Assembly: GCA_934465295.1 (NCBI GenBank)
Contig: CAKSKU010000027.1
Location: 1 to 18,431 of the forward strand
Origin: an uncultured Oscillospiraceae bacterium
GTDB taxonomy: Bacteria; Bacillota; Clostridia; Oscillospirales; Ruminococcaceae
Reading direction: 5' to 3'
DNA: 18,431 nt
The notes under the pieces were generated by a model. That model did no database searches, had not been told where the DNA came from, and saw only the letters and a program-made list of their open reading frames with translations. The position numbers and the translations under genes are program-made. How positions within the stretch are numbered: the stretch's first letter is position 1; every line of letters begins with the position of its first letter. This document shows positions 1 through 6,645 of this stretch, piece by piece.

Positions 1-104
1 TTTAGCACCGACGAGATATGAATGGTGTTCTTCTTTTAGAGATTAAGTCATGAAATACTTTTTCGTCAATCTGCATACATGCAACATACTTTTTCGACAG
101 GCTG
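1..104 (+). repeat. Partial copy (3' end) of the dispersed structured repeat, copy 0
   Basis: The window opens inside a repeat copy. Its first hundred or so bases match 10975-11097 almost base for base, including the GATATGAATGG block (15-25 here, 11007-11017 there), the GTTCTTCTTTT stretch and the twice-used ATACTTTTTC motif. The match stops at a terminator stem whose sequence differs between the two places. A short block that is doubled in the copy at 10676 (GCACCG next to a TTTA or CTTA) is single here. The upstream hairpins of the family lie outside the window. No protein is encoded. Confidence 0.85.
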
Positions 105-145
105 AGCCGAAGCTGCCGTTTAATACAATGGCGGCTTCGGCTTTT
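105..145 (+). terminator. Rho-independent terminator closing repeat copy 0
   Basis: A 13-base stem with one T-G wobble pairs 105-117 (AGCCGAAGCTGCC) with 130-142, and a run of four T follows. It sits exactly where homology with the other repeat copy ends, and that copy (11098-11128) also ends in a terminator stem, of different sequence. Between it and the antiporter gene there is AT-rich leader with no other gene. Confidence 0.75.
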
Positions 146-249
146 CATGCGTTCCTGCGCTATTTTTCACAAAGGACGGCTGTAATTATTTTAGGCAGTT
201 GTTAGTTTAGCTGAATATCTCACAGAAATATAAATGTAACAAACAATTA

Positions 250-278
250 TTACTATGTTAATATTCTGATACTATAAT
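250..278 (+). promoter_or_regulatory. Possible promoter of the cation/proton antiporter gene
   Basis: A perfect TATAAT lies at 273-278, 36 bases before the start codon. The -35 hexamer at 17-base spacing is poor (TTACTA at 250-255), so only the -10 is well supported. The surrounding 240-300 is very AT-rich. Confidence 0.4.
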
Positions 279-314
279 TATAAAGTTAAAAAATTATAAA
301 AAAGAGGGGATTTT

Positions 315-1535
315 ATGGAAATCTTTAGGAATTTGGCGATAATTATCTTTGCGGCGGAATTTATGGGACTCCTTGCAAAAAAATGCAAAGCGCCGCAGGT
401 CGTTGGGCAGATCATCGCAGGTCTGCTTATAGGTCCTGCAATATTCAACATTGTTCAGCCGTCCGATTTTCTCAATCAGATGGCAGAGATCGGCGTTGTG
501 CTGCTGATGTTCTCTGCAGGACTTGAAACTGACCTGAAAGAGCTTATCCGCACAGGCCCTCTTGCATTGGCTGTTGCCTGCGTGGGCGTTGCAGTTCCGC
601 TCCTCGGCGGCTTTGTTCTGTTCTCGCTGCTTATGTACGGCGGTTTCCCCGAGGTCGGCTCAAATGAGTTCTTCCGTGCGCTCTTCATCGGCTCGATCAT
701 GACGGCAACATCGGTAACTATCAGCGTCCAGACGCTCCGAGAGCTTGGTCACCTGAAGGGTAAGATCGGAACTCTTATCCTCAGCGCCGCTATCATCGAC
801 GACGTTATCGGCATCATCGTACTTACATTCGTTATCAGCCTTTCGGGCGGAGACACCTCAGGCAATTCAAGCATCGGCAAAGTGCTTATCCAGATACTTC
901 TTTTCTTCGTTGTTACGATAGGCGTCGGAATACTTGTCTACAAGCTTTTCAAATTACTCAACAAGAAGTATGAGCACAGAAGACGTATCCCGATCTTCGG
1001 ACTCGCATTTGCACTCCTTATGTCCTTTGTTGCGGAAGAATTTTTCGGCATTGCAGATATCACAGGTGCTTATGCAGCAGGCATTATCCTCTCCAGCATC
1101 AAGGACAGTGATTATGTTGCTCAGAAAATGGATATCAGCTCCTATATGATCTTCGGACCTATCTTCTTTGTAAATATCGGACTTAAAACATCGTTTACTG
1201 ATATGACGGGCGAACTCGTTGTGTTCTCGATACTTTTCGTTATAGTTTCTCTTATAACAAAGGTCATCGGCTGCGGACTTACAGCAAAGCTTGCGAAGAA
1301 CAGCTGGAAGGACAGCCTTAAGGTCGGCGTCGGAATGATGACACGAGGCGAAGTTGCGCTTATCGTCGCATCAAAGGGACTTAACGTAGGACTTATGGAT
1401 CAGAAGTATTTCGTTGCTGTTATTCTTCTTATAATCTGTTCATCTGTTGTAACGCCTATCATTCTTAAACTCCTCTACAAAGGCGACCCCCTTCCGAGTG
1501 AAGAAAAGGCTGCGCAGGTCGAAGCTAAGGCGTAA
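315..1535 (+). CDS. CPA2-family cation/proton antiporter (NapA/KefB-like membrane domain)
   Basis: This is a 406-residue integral membrane protein that probably exchanges Na+ or K+ for protons across the cytoplasmic membrane. The N-terminus carries the family signature, with P27 and the stretch GQIIAGLLIGP at 31-41. Residues T130-S133 precede the helix-break region, and the acidic pair D162-D163 in AAIIDDVIGII matches the two aspartates that carry ions in electrogenic CPA2 antiporters such as NapA. A later GVGMMTRGEVALI segment is also typical. Hydrophobic segments run throughout, consistent with 12-13 helices. There is no TrkA-N or TrkA-C regulatory tail, so it is the bare transport domain. 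The start is set by AGAGGGGA at 303-310. It appears to be a single-gene unit, with a terminator directly behind it. The ion transported cannot be read from the sequence. Confidence 0.9.
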   Translation: MEIFRNLAIIIFAAEFMGLLAKKCKAPQVVGQIIAGLLIGPAIFNIVQPSDFLNQMAEIGVVLLMFSAGLETDLKELIRTGPLALAVACVGVAVPLLGGFVLFSLLMYGGFPEVGSNEFFRALFIGSIMTATSVTISVQTLRELGHLKGKIGTLILSAAIIDDVIGIIVLTFVISLSGGDTSGNSSIGKVLIQILLFFVVTIGVGILVYKLFKLLNKKYEHRRRIPIFGLAFALLMSFVAEEFFGIADITGAYAAGIILSSIKDSDYVAQKMDISSYMIFGPIFFVNIGLKTSFTDMTGELVVFSILFVIVSLITKVIGCGLTAKLAKNSWKDSLKVGVGMMTRGEVALIVASKGLNVGLMDQKYFVAVILLIICSSVVTPIILKLLYKGDPLPSEEKAAQVEAKA

Positions 1536-1546
1536 AATAGGAAAAA

Positions 1547-1579
1547 GAGAGTTGGTAGTTTATCAACTCTCTTTTTTTA
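1547..1579 (+). terminator. Rho-independent terminator after the antiporter gene
   Basis: A perfect 8-base stem GAGAGTTG (1547-1554) pairs with CAACTCTC (1564-1571) and is followed by seven T. It starts 11 bases after the stop codon and isolates the antiporter from the AT-rich module downstream. Confidence 0.9.
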
Positions 1580-1588
1580 TAAAAAAGC

Positions 1589-1617
1589 TTGACAATTGAC
1601 TTAGAAAACAATATAAT
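1589..1617 (+). promoter_or_regulatory. Consensus sigma-A promoter of the nucleotidyltransferase/HTH module
   Basis: TTGACA at 1589-1594 and TATAAT at 1612-1617 are both perfect and are separated by exactly 17 bases. Transcription should begin near 1624, leaving a leader of about 35 bases. This is the only promoter visible for the two genes that follow. Confidence 0.85.
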
Positions 1618-1658
1618 AAAATCAAGAATAATTAATAGTATTAATCAAAGGATATTTT

Positions 1659-2192
1659 ATGGGTGATAATAAAATCAAAGAGGAGATCATTGAGCGCCTT
1701 TTGAAATTTGACGAAGAGGTTTCTTTATCATTAGACGATGATGAAACTTATTATGAAATGGTTATTGTCGGAGGTGGGGCGTTGGTTTTGATCGATAAAT
1801 TAACAAGAGCCACACAGGATATAGATGCAATAATTTATCCGAAAGAATTGTACCCTTTTCTTGAAAAATATGATATAAATAATCATGTACTTGCATTTAT
1901 GACGAATTTTGCACCTGATTATTACGACAGAAGAGTGAAAATCGATATTCCAACTCAAAAGATAAATTTTTATAGTGCGTCTTTGGAAGATATTGTGATA
2001 TCGAAACTGTTTTCAGACCGACCGAAAGATAAACACGATATAATGAATCCTGAGATCATTAATTCAATCGATTGGAATAAGATGGATGAAATAATAAACA
2101 GCGAGGATTTTAATGATAATATTCTGAATGACAGATTAAGGAATGTTTTTAAGTATAATTACAGAGATTATAGGGAGGAGGCTCAAAAATGA
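1659..2192 (+). CDS. Nucleotidyltransferase-fold protein, AbiEii/DUF6036-like; possible toxin of a TA pair
   Basis: This 177-residue soluble protein has the layout of a minimal nucleotidyltransferase. A glycine-rich turn VGGGAL lies at 37-42, followed by T52-x-D54-x-D56, the usual metal-binding DxD pair. A C-terminal motif around SLEDIVISKL...KDKHD (108-127) is typical of DUF6036 and AbiEii relatives. In AbiE and MenT systems such proteins are toxins that add nucleotides to tRNA or another target, held in check by a partner gene. The start follows AAAGGA at 1646-1651. It overlaps the next gene by 4 bases (ATGA), so translation is probably coupled. The gene is clearly more AT-rich than its neighbours, a sign of horizontal transfer. 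The toxin role is inferred, and a housekeeping or resistance nucleotidyltransferase is possible. Confidence 0.7.
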   Translation: MGDNKIKEEIIERLLKFDEEVSLSLDDDETYYEMVIVGGGALVLIDKLTRATQDIDAIIYPKELYPFLEKYDINNHVLAFMTNFAPDYYDRRVKIDIPTQKINFYSASLEDIVISKLFSDRPKDKHDIMNPEIINSIDWNKMDEIINSEDFNDNILNDRLRNVFKYNYRDYREEAQK

Positions 2193-2692
2193 GAAAGCTG
2201 ACACTACTTGGATTTCTTTCCGAATATGTAAGGTCATTGTCTGAGCGCAATACTTTAAATATCCATAAGCTTATCGATGAAGTATATAGTGGTAATGACA
2301 GACTCAGAGAGCCTTTATTTATGTATTGCTTTTACAGCAATAAGACTGAAATTTTAATGAAATATCTTACCGAAAGCGACAAGGCGGAATATATAAAAAA
2401 CACTGAATTGTTGAAAAAGGGTCATACAAATAAACTTCCTGAAAACTATATGAAGGTTTTGAATTCGTACAAATGTAAAGCAGGTATGAAGGCTAACGAT
2501 GACCATATCAAGGAGCTTATGATCGAACGGATCGTCAAGCTTAAAGAGCAAAAGAATATCAGCAACTACCGCATCTACACCGATCTTAAGATCAATGCAG
2601 GCAATTTTAACGATTTTATAAAAAATCGAAATTTAAACAAACTCAGCTTGAATAAAAGCAGGGACGTATTTAATTATTTGCAGAGTTTATAG
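2189..2692 (+). CDS. Small protein with possible C-terminal helix-turn-helix, partner of the nucleotidyltransferase
   Basis: I do not recognise this 167-residue soluble protein as a named family. The first hundred residues look helical and carry no motif I can name. The tail from about residue 105 (IKELMIERIVKLKEQKNISNYRIYTDLKIN...) reads like an XRE-type helix-turn-helix, with ISNYRIYTDLKINAGNFNDFI as the likely helix pair. The ATG sits inside the stop of the upstream gene (ATGA at 2189-2192), with a strong AGGGAGGAG site at 2172-2180. Base composition matches the upstream gene, not the rest of the window, so the two probably travelled together. The arrangement, a nucleotidyltransferase followed by a DNA-binding-like protein, suggests an antitoxin or autoregulator. 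That role is inferred from position only. Confidence 0.6.
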   Translation: MRKLTLLGFLSEYVRSLSERNTLNIHKLIDEVYSGNDRLREPLFMYCFYSNKTEILMKYLTESDKAEYIKNTELLKKGHTNKLPENYMKVLNSYKCKAGMKANDDHIKELMIERIVKLKEQKNISNYRIYTDLKINAGNFNDFIKNRNLNKLSLNKSRDVFNYLQSL

Positions 2693-2700
2693 TACAAAAA

Positions 2701-2738
2701 ACTCCCCCTTTGCACCCAAATTGCAAAGAGGGAGTTTT
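2701..2738. terminator. Bidirectional terminator between convergent genes
   Basis: A 14-base stem pairs 2701-2714 (ACTCCCCCTTTGCA) with 2722-2735 (TGCAAAGAGGGAGT). It has an A run on its left and a T run on its right, so it can end transcription from both sides. It lies between the stop codons of the HTH-like gene (2692) and the minus-strand GH3 gene (2745). Confidence 0.88.
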
Positions 2739-2744
2739 ACTTTA

Positions 2745-4826
2745 TCACATATCGATATCAACAGCCGGGCATTTCTTTCCCGTAAGCTTTTCGCTAAGCT
2801 CATCGGGCTGAGATGTTCCTGCGTAAAGCGTGAAATGCGAGCCGAAAACCTTTCTTTCGCCGCTTTCGCTCACCGTGGTGAAAGCTTTTTCGGGAACGGC
2901 TATCTCAAACGTTCTGCTCTCCCCTTTTCCGAGGTGAACACGCTCAAAACCGCAGAGCGAGTGGTTCGGGACTGCGTTTTCGTCATAAGCCTTGATGTAA
3001 AGCTGGATAACATCATCGCACTCCGAGCCGCTGTTTTCGGCGGTAACGAACGCTGTTCCGTTTTTATATTCAAGCTTTGTGCAGACGATATTTCCGTAGG
3101 AAAGTCCGTAGCCGAACGGGTAAAGGACGTTGTTTTCGGCGTAGCGGTATGTCCTGTTTTTCATCGAGTAGTCGCAGAAGTCGGGAAGCTTTTCTGCACT
3201 TTCGTAGAATGTAACTGGGAGCTTTCCCGAGGGTGAGATCTCGCCGAAGATGAGCTTCCGCAGAGCCGTGCCGCCCTCCGATCCGCTGTACCACGCCTGA
3301 ATTATCGCATCGGGTTCAAAGCCGAGATTTATTGCACTGCCCGAAGCGCAGACCGCAATTACGGGTTTGCCCGTTTCCATAATTTTTTCTGCCAAGATGC
3401 GCTGGCTTTCGGGGAGGAAAAGGTCTTTTTTATCACCCGAGGAAAACTCGTTGCCTGCGTCGCCCTCCTCGCCCTCGATAAAAGGGTCAAGTCCAAGGCA
3501 AAGCACAACGACATCTGCGCACTCTGCCGCTGCGACCGCTTCGGCAAGCTTATCATTCGCCTGCGCAAGGTTGGAGGTTCTGTCTTTGTAGAGGTGACAG
3601 CCCTCGGCATAGAGAACTCTGCCGCCAAAGTCCATACCATCGAGGAAGGTCACATATTTATCGGCTGTGCCGTTATAGTTGCCCTCGAGGGCGGCTTTGT
3701 TGACGGCGTTAGGACCTATGACTGCGATAGTTTTCACCTTGCTCTTATCGAGCGGAAGAAGTCCGTTGTTTTTGAGTAGGACCATTGATCTTTCGGCACA
3801 TTCGAGGACATATTTCTTATGCTCTTCGCAGCTCACGGTCTCGAACGGGATATCGTCATACTCGGTCTTTTCATCAAACATTCCGAGCCTTACTCTTGTT
3901 CGCATAAGATGAATACACGCTTTGCGGATATCATCTTTCGTGATAAGACCCTCATCGAGAGCCGCCAAGAGGTTGGCATATGTACAGCCGCAGTTGAGAT
4001 CGCAGCCGTTTTTTATTGCGAGAGCCGCCGATTCAACGGCATTCCGTGTGACTTTGTGATTTTCGTGGAAATCCCTTATCGCCCAGCAGTCGGAAACGAA
4101 ATAGCCGTCAAAGCCCCATTCCGCAAGTTTTTTCTGCAATGTCGGACTTGCGCAGGAGGGTTCGCCGTTCACACGGTTGTATGCGCCCATAACGCCCTCA
4201 GCCTTTGCGTCCTTTATGAGCGCTTCAAACGCAGGGAGATAGGTTTCTTCAAGGTCTTTCGGCGAAGCCTTTGCATCAAATTCGTGGCGGAGGTTTTCAG
4301 GGCCGCTGTGGACTGCGAAATGCTTTGCGCAGGCTGCGGCTTTAAGGCGTTTTCCGCTGCCCTGCAAACCGCTGACGTAGGCTTTTCCCAACTCTGCGGC
4401 GAGGAACGGGTCTTCACCGTAGGTTTCCTGTCCTCTGCCCCACCTCGGGTCACGGAAGATATTGATATTCGGCGACCAGAGCGTCAGACCCTTGTAAATA
4501 TCGGTGTCGCCGTGCTTTTGATAGGCGTTGTACTTTGCTCTTGCTTCTGTCGCTGTTATTTCGGCGACTTTTTTCACGAGCGGACGGTCGAACATTGCGG
4601 CAAGTGCTATCGCCTGCGGAAAAACGGAGGCTGTTCCCGAACGCGCAAGTCCGTGCAGACCCTCGTTCCACCAGTTATAGGACGGTATGCCGAGCTTTTT
4701 CACGGGCGGCGCATCGTAGCGGAGCTGTGAAGCCTGCTCCTCGGTCGTCATTTCATCGGTTATTGCCGCTGCTATCTCCTCATCGGAACAGCCGCTCATT
4801 TTCTTTGCTGTTTCTTTTGCGGTCAT
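2745..4826 (-). CDS. Glycoside hydrolase family 3, beta-xylosidase / alpha-arabinosidase type
   Basis: This 693-residue protein has no signal peptide, so it probably cleaves short imported oligosaccharides in the cytoplasm. The order is the usual GH3 one: a TIM-barrel (about 30-310), an alpha/beta sandwich (about 340-575) and a fibronectin-III-like end (about 585-675). The barrel start, YNWWNEGLHGLARSG at 50-64, is typical of the xylosidase/arabinosidase branch. K168-H169 (KHF) binds substrate, and D246 in VSDCWAI is the expected nucleophile. The acid/base is probably one of the glutamates in EGEEGD (451-456). YPFGYGLSY at 569-577 closes the sandwich. The start follows AAAGGAGA on the minus strand (complement of 4833-4840). 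It converges on the nucleotidyltransferase/HTH module and shares its terminator. Exact substrate is inferred from clade-like motifs only. Confidence 0.92.
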   Translation of the reverse strand: MTAKETAKKMSGCSDEEIAAAITDEMTTEEQASQLRYDAPPVKKLGIPSYNWWNEGLHGLARSGTASVFPQAIALAAMFDRPLVKKVAEITATEARAKYNAYQKHGDTDIYKGLTLWSPNINIFRDPRWGRGQETYGEDPFLAAELGKAYVSGLQGSGKRLKAAACAKHFAVHSGPENLRHEFDAKASPKDLEETYLPAFEALIKDAKAEGVMGAYNRVNGEPSCASPTLQKKLAEWGFDGYFVSDCWAIRDFHENHKVTRNAVESAALAIKNGCDLNCGCTYANLLAALDEGLITKDDIRKACIHLMRTRVRLGMFDEKTEYDDIPFETVSCEEHKKYVLECAERSMVLLKNNGLLPLDKSKVKTIAVIGPNAVNKAALEGNYNGTADKYVTFLDGMDFGGRVLYAEGCHLYKDRTSNLAQANDKLAEAVAAAECADVVVLCLGLDPFIEGEEGDAGNEFSSGDKKDLFLPESQRILAEKIMETGKPVIAVCASGSAINLGFEPDAIIQAWYSGSEGGTALRKLIFGEISPSGKLPVTFYESAEKLPDFCDYSMKNRTYRYAENNVLYPFGYGLSYGNIVCTKLEYKNGTAFVTAENSGSECDDVIQLYIKAYDENAVPNHSLCGFERVHLGKGESRTFEIAVPEKAFTTVSESGERKVFGSHFTLYAGTSQPDELSEKLTGKKCPAVDIDM

Positions 4827-4882
4827 AAAAATTCTCCTTTGGTAAATTTTTGGTATTTAAATTATTGATATATTATTGAAGT

Positions 4883-4897
4883 GAATGTAACACATTC
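4883..4897. promoter_or_regulatory. Candidate operator dyad upstream of the GH3 xylosidase gene
   Basis: A perfect dyad, GAATGT (4883-4888), three bases, then ACATTC (4892-4897), lies 57 bases upstream of the GH3 start codon, where a promoter should be. No good -35/-10 pair is visible on the minus strand, which would fit a promoter needing an activator. The binding protein is unknown. Confidence 0.35.
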
Positions 4898-4923
4898 CGC
4901 TCTTTTGAATGGTATTGGTGACT

Positions 4924-4950
4924 GTGGGACGGGAAACCCGTCCCCCTACG
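4924..4950. repeat. Short palindromic intergenic repeat
   Basis: GGGACGGG (4926-4933) and CCCGTCCC (4937-4944) form a perfect 8-base stem with an AAA loop, followed by CCTACG. On the minus strand this reads like the GTAGGGG-type hairpins that are scattered through intergenic regions of many gut Clostridia. It is GC-rich inside an AT-rich spacer, consistent with an inserted element. There is only one copy in this window. Confidence 0.55.
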
Positions 4951-5031
4951 AAAAAACGGTAACTTTAAATACATTGTATAAAATGTTTTTCTGTGCTTGT
5001 TAAAAGACCGTGCGATGTTTCCCAAAATAAA

Positions 5032-5060
5032 TTGACTTTTTTAGTGCCGAATGATATAAT
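5032..5060 (+). promoter_or_regulatory. Promoter of the DUF5662-type gene
   Basis: TTGACT at 5032-5037 and a perfect TATAAT at 5055-5060 are spaced by 17 bases. The start codon lies 34 bases further on. Confidence 0.8.
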
Positions 5061-5094
5061 AAAGGTATAAATTACAAGGCGGTGCTGAACTCTT

Positions 5095-5673
5095 ATGAAA
5101 AACCCGAACAGATTGAAGCTTTCAAATATCATCAAGCATATAAAAACCGTTACAAGACACCGTGCGCTCGTTTGCAAACACTGTTTCAAGGCAGGAATTT
5201 ATTTTCAGGGACTTACGCACGACCTTTCAAAATTTTCGCCCGAGGAATTCTGGGTAAGCTGCCGAATGTACCAAGGCACACGCAGCCCGAACGAGGCAGA
5301 GCGTGAGCTGAAAGGCTACAGCAGTGCGTGGATACACCACAAGGGCGTGAACAAGCACCATTTCGAGCATTGGACGGACTACAACCCCGTTACAAAAAAG
5401 GTCGAACCCGTAAAAATGCCGATAGAATACGTTATCGAGATGTTCTGCGACCGTGTGGCTGCGAGCAAGGTATATATGGGCAAAAACTACAATGACAACT
5501 CACCGCTCGAATACTTTGAACGTGCGAAGGGCAGAAGAGTTATCCACCCCGAGACCTCCGACCTGCTCGAAAAGCTTCTTATAATGCTTGCCGAGAAAGG
5601 CGAGGACTACACCTTTGCATACATTCGCCGCCACATGAAGAATCTGAAGCGTTTATACAGAAAAAATAAGTAA
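5095..5673 (+). CDS. DUF5662 family protein (conserved hypothetical, histidine-rich)
   Basis: This 192-residue soluble, basic protein matches what I recall of the DUF5662 family, which is common in gut Firmicutes and has no assigned reaction. The visible conserved features are H42-D43 in LTHDLSKFSPEEF, the histidine pair H81-H82 followed by NKHHFEHW at 86-93, and a charged C-terminal helix ending in RRHMKNLKRLYRKNK. The HD pair plus the later histidines resemble metal ligands of HD-domain hydrolases, but that is only a resemblance. The ribosome site AAGGCGG at 5075-5081 is rather far from the ATG. The gene has its own promoter and terminator and converges with the peptidoglycan glycosyltransferase gene. 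Confidence 0.75.
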   Translation: MKNPNRLKLSNIIKHIKTVTRHRALVCKHCFKAGIYFQGLTHDLSKFSPEEFWVSCRMYQGTRSPNEAERELKGYSSAWIHHKGVNKHHFEHWTDYNPVTKKVEPVKMPIEYVIEMFCDRVAASKVYMGKNYNDNSPLEYFERAKGRRVIHPETSDLLEKLLIMLAEKGEDYTFAYIRRHMKNLKRLYRKNK

Positions 5674-5677
5674 GTGC

Positions 5678-5712
5678 AAAGTCAGGCTTGAAAAACAGTC
5701 TGACTTTTTATT
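5678..5712. terminator. Terminator between the DUF5662-type and glycosyltransferase genes
   Basis: AAAGTCAG (5678-5685) pairs with CTGACTTT (5700-5707), followed by more T. The plus-strand T run is good; the minus-strand one is weak. The stem overlaps the stop codon of the minus-strand gene at 5708-5710. Confidence 0.7.
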
Positions 5713-6418
5713 TTTCGGCAAGGATCTCATTATATTCGCTCTCTGTGATGCTGCCTGCGGAGAGCATAGCTTTGAGGACTTCCTCACCTCGCTTTTCAAC
5801 TTCATCGGGAGCAAACTGCACCGAATATTTCGACGGAGCGTTCGGTATTCCTGCAAGCTCTGCACACTCAAAGCGAGTAAGCTCGGACGGCTTTTTCCCG
5901 AAAAGTCCCTCGGCAGCTGCACCTATGCCGTGATATCCGTCACCGAAGTAGATGCTGTTGACATAAAGCTCGAGGATTTCGCTCTTGGAAAATTCGTGTT
6001 CAAGTGCGAACGCTGCGAAAATCTCAGCCGCCTTTCGGTCAACGGTCTTTTCCTGTGTGAAAAGCTCATTTTTGGCAAGCTGCTGTGTTATTGTGCTGCC
6101 GCCTTGGACGGGCGCACCTGCTTTCACATCGGCAATGAGCGCACGGAGCATCGATGTTACCTTTATTCCGCTGTGCTTGTAGAAGTCCCTGTCCTCAATT
6201 GCGACTACGGCTTTAAGGTAGAAGTCGGGCAGCTCCTCTGTCGGGGTGAAAAGCGGCTCACTGCGTATCTCACCTGCGACTGCGGACAGCGATTTGTATT
6301 CGATGCGGTTTTTATACAGCATAAACCCACGCACGCCGACAATGCCAAGCAGTATCAGCATTATCACTGCGGCAAGTATTATCAGATTTACTAAAATATT
6401 GAGCAATCGTTTAAACAT
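5708..6418 (-). CDS. Monofunctional biosynthetic peptidoglycan transglycosylase (GT51)
   Basis: This protein joins lipid II units into glycan strands on the outer face of the membrane. From the chosen start it is 236 residues. A short basic N-terminus (MFKRLLN) is followed by one transmembrane helix (about 7-32) and the GT51 domain. AIEDRDFYKHSG holds the catalytic glutamate (residue 75 from this start), and GGSTITQQLAKN is the second signature. The remaining family blocks are RKAAEIFAAFALEHEFSK, ILELYVNSIYFGDGYHGIGAAAEGLFGK and ELAGIPNAPSKYS. No transpeptidase domain follows, so it is monofunctional (MtgA-like). The reading frame stays open to 6484, but AAAGGA lies 6 bases before the ATG at 6418, and the extra 22 residues do not look like a protein N-terminus. 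It is divergent from the permuted GH3 gene. Confidence 0.9.
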   Translation of the reverse strand: MFKRLLNILVNLIILAAVIMLILLGIVGVRGFMLYKNRIEYKSLSAVAGEIRSEPLFTPTEELPDFYLKAVVAIEDRDFYKHSGIKVTSMLRALIADVKAGAPVQGGSTITQQLAKNELFTQEKTVDRKAAEIFAAFALEHEFSKSEILELYVNSIYFGDGYHGIGAAAEGLFGKKPSELTRFECAELAGIPNAPSKYSVQFAPDEVEKRGEEVLKAMLSAGSITESEYNEILAEK

Positions 6419-6550
6419 AGCCTGTCCTTTCATTATGTCGGGGAAAAAAGATCCTTTAGTTAAATTTAACACAAAAGCCTGCAAATTACAATAGGTTTTG
6501 CGGTTAAAATTCAGTTACAATTTTATGTGCGGAAATTCACAAAAAACCGA

Positions 6551-6579
6551 TTGACATTTCTTCGCCAATCTGTTAGAAT
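6551..6579 (+). promoter_or_regulatory. Promoter of the permuted GH3 gene
   Basis: TTGACA at 6551-6556 and TAGAAT at 6574-6579 are spaced by 17 bases. Transcription should start near 6586, about 60 bases before the start codon and upstream of the cre-like site. Confidence 0.8.
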
Positions 6580-6607
6580 ATCCTCAAACATTGAAAATAT
6601 TTACAGA

Positions 6608-6621
6608 GCGAAAGCGCTTAT
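6608..6621 (+). promoter_or_regulatory. cre-like (CcpA/LacI-family) operator downstream of the GH3 promoter
   Basis: GAAAGCGCTT at 6610-6619 matches the core GAAARCGYTT of catabolite-responsive elements and of LacI-family operators, with the perfect palindrome AAGCGCTT at its centre. It lies about 24-34 bases past the expected transcription start, a usual place for repression by roadblock. The flanking outer TG/CA bases of the full consensus are not kept. Confidence 0.6.
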
Positions 6622-6645
6622 TTTTTACGATGGAGGTTACAACCT

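Noticed and set aside
3819..4730. 303-codon open frame on the plus strand opposite the GH3 xylosidase gene
   Set aside because: It lies entirely antisense to a clear GH3 gene, its translation is Cys/Arg/Phe-rich with no recognisable motif, and there is no ribosome site. Long antisense frames are expected opposite GC-biased third positions.
5708..6484. Longer start for the peptidoglycan glycosyltransferase at 6484
   Set aside because: The extension has no ribosome site and contains the AAAGGA that serves the ATG at 6418.
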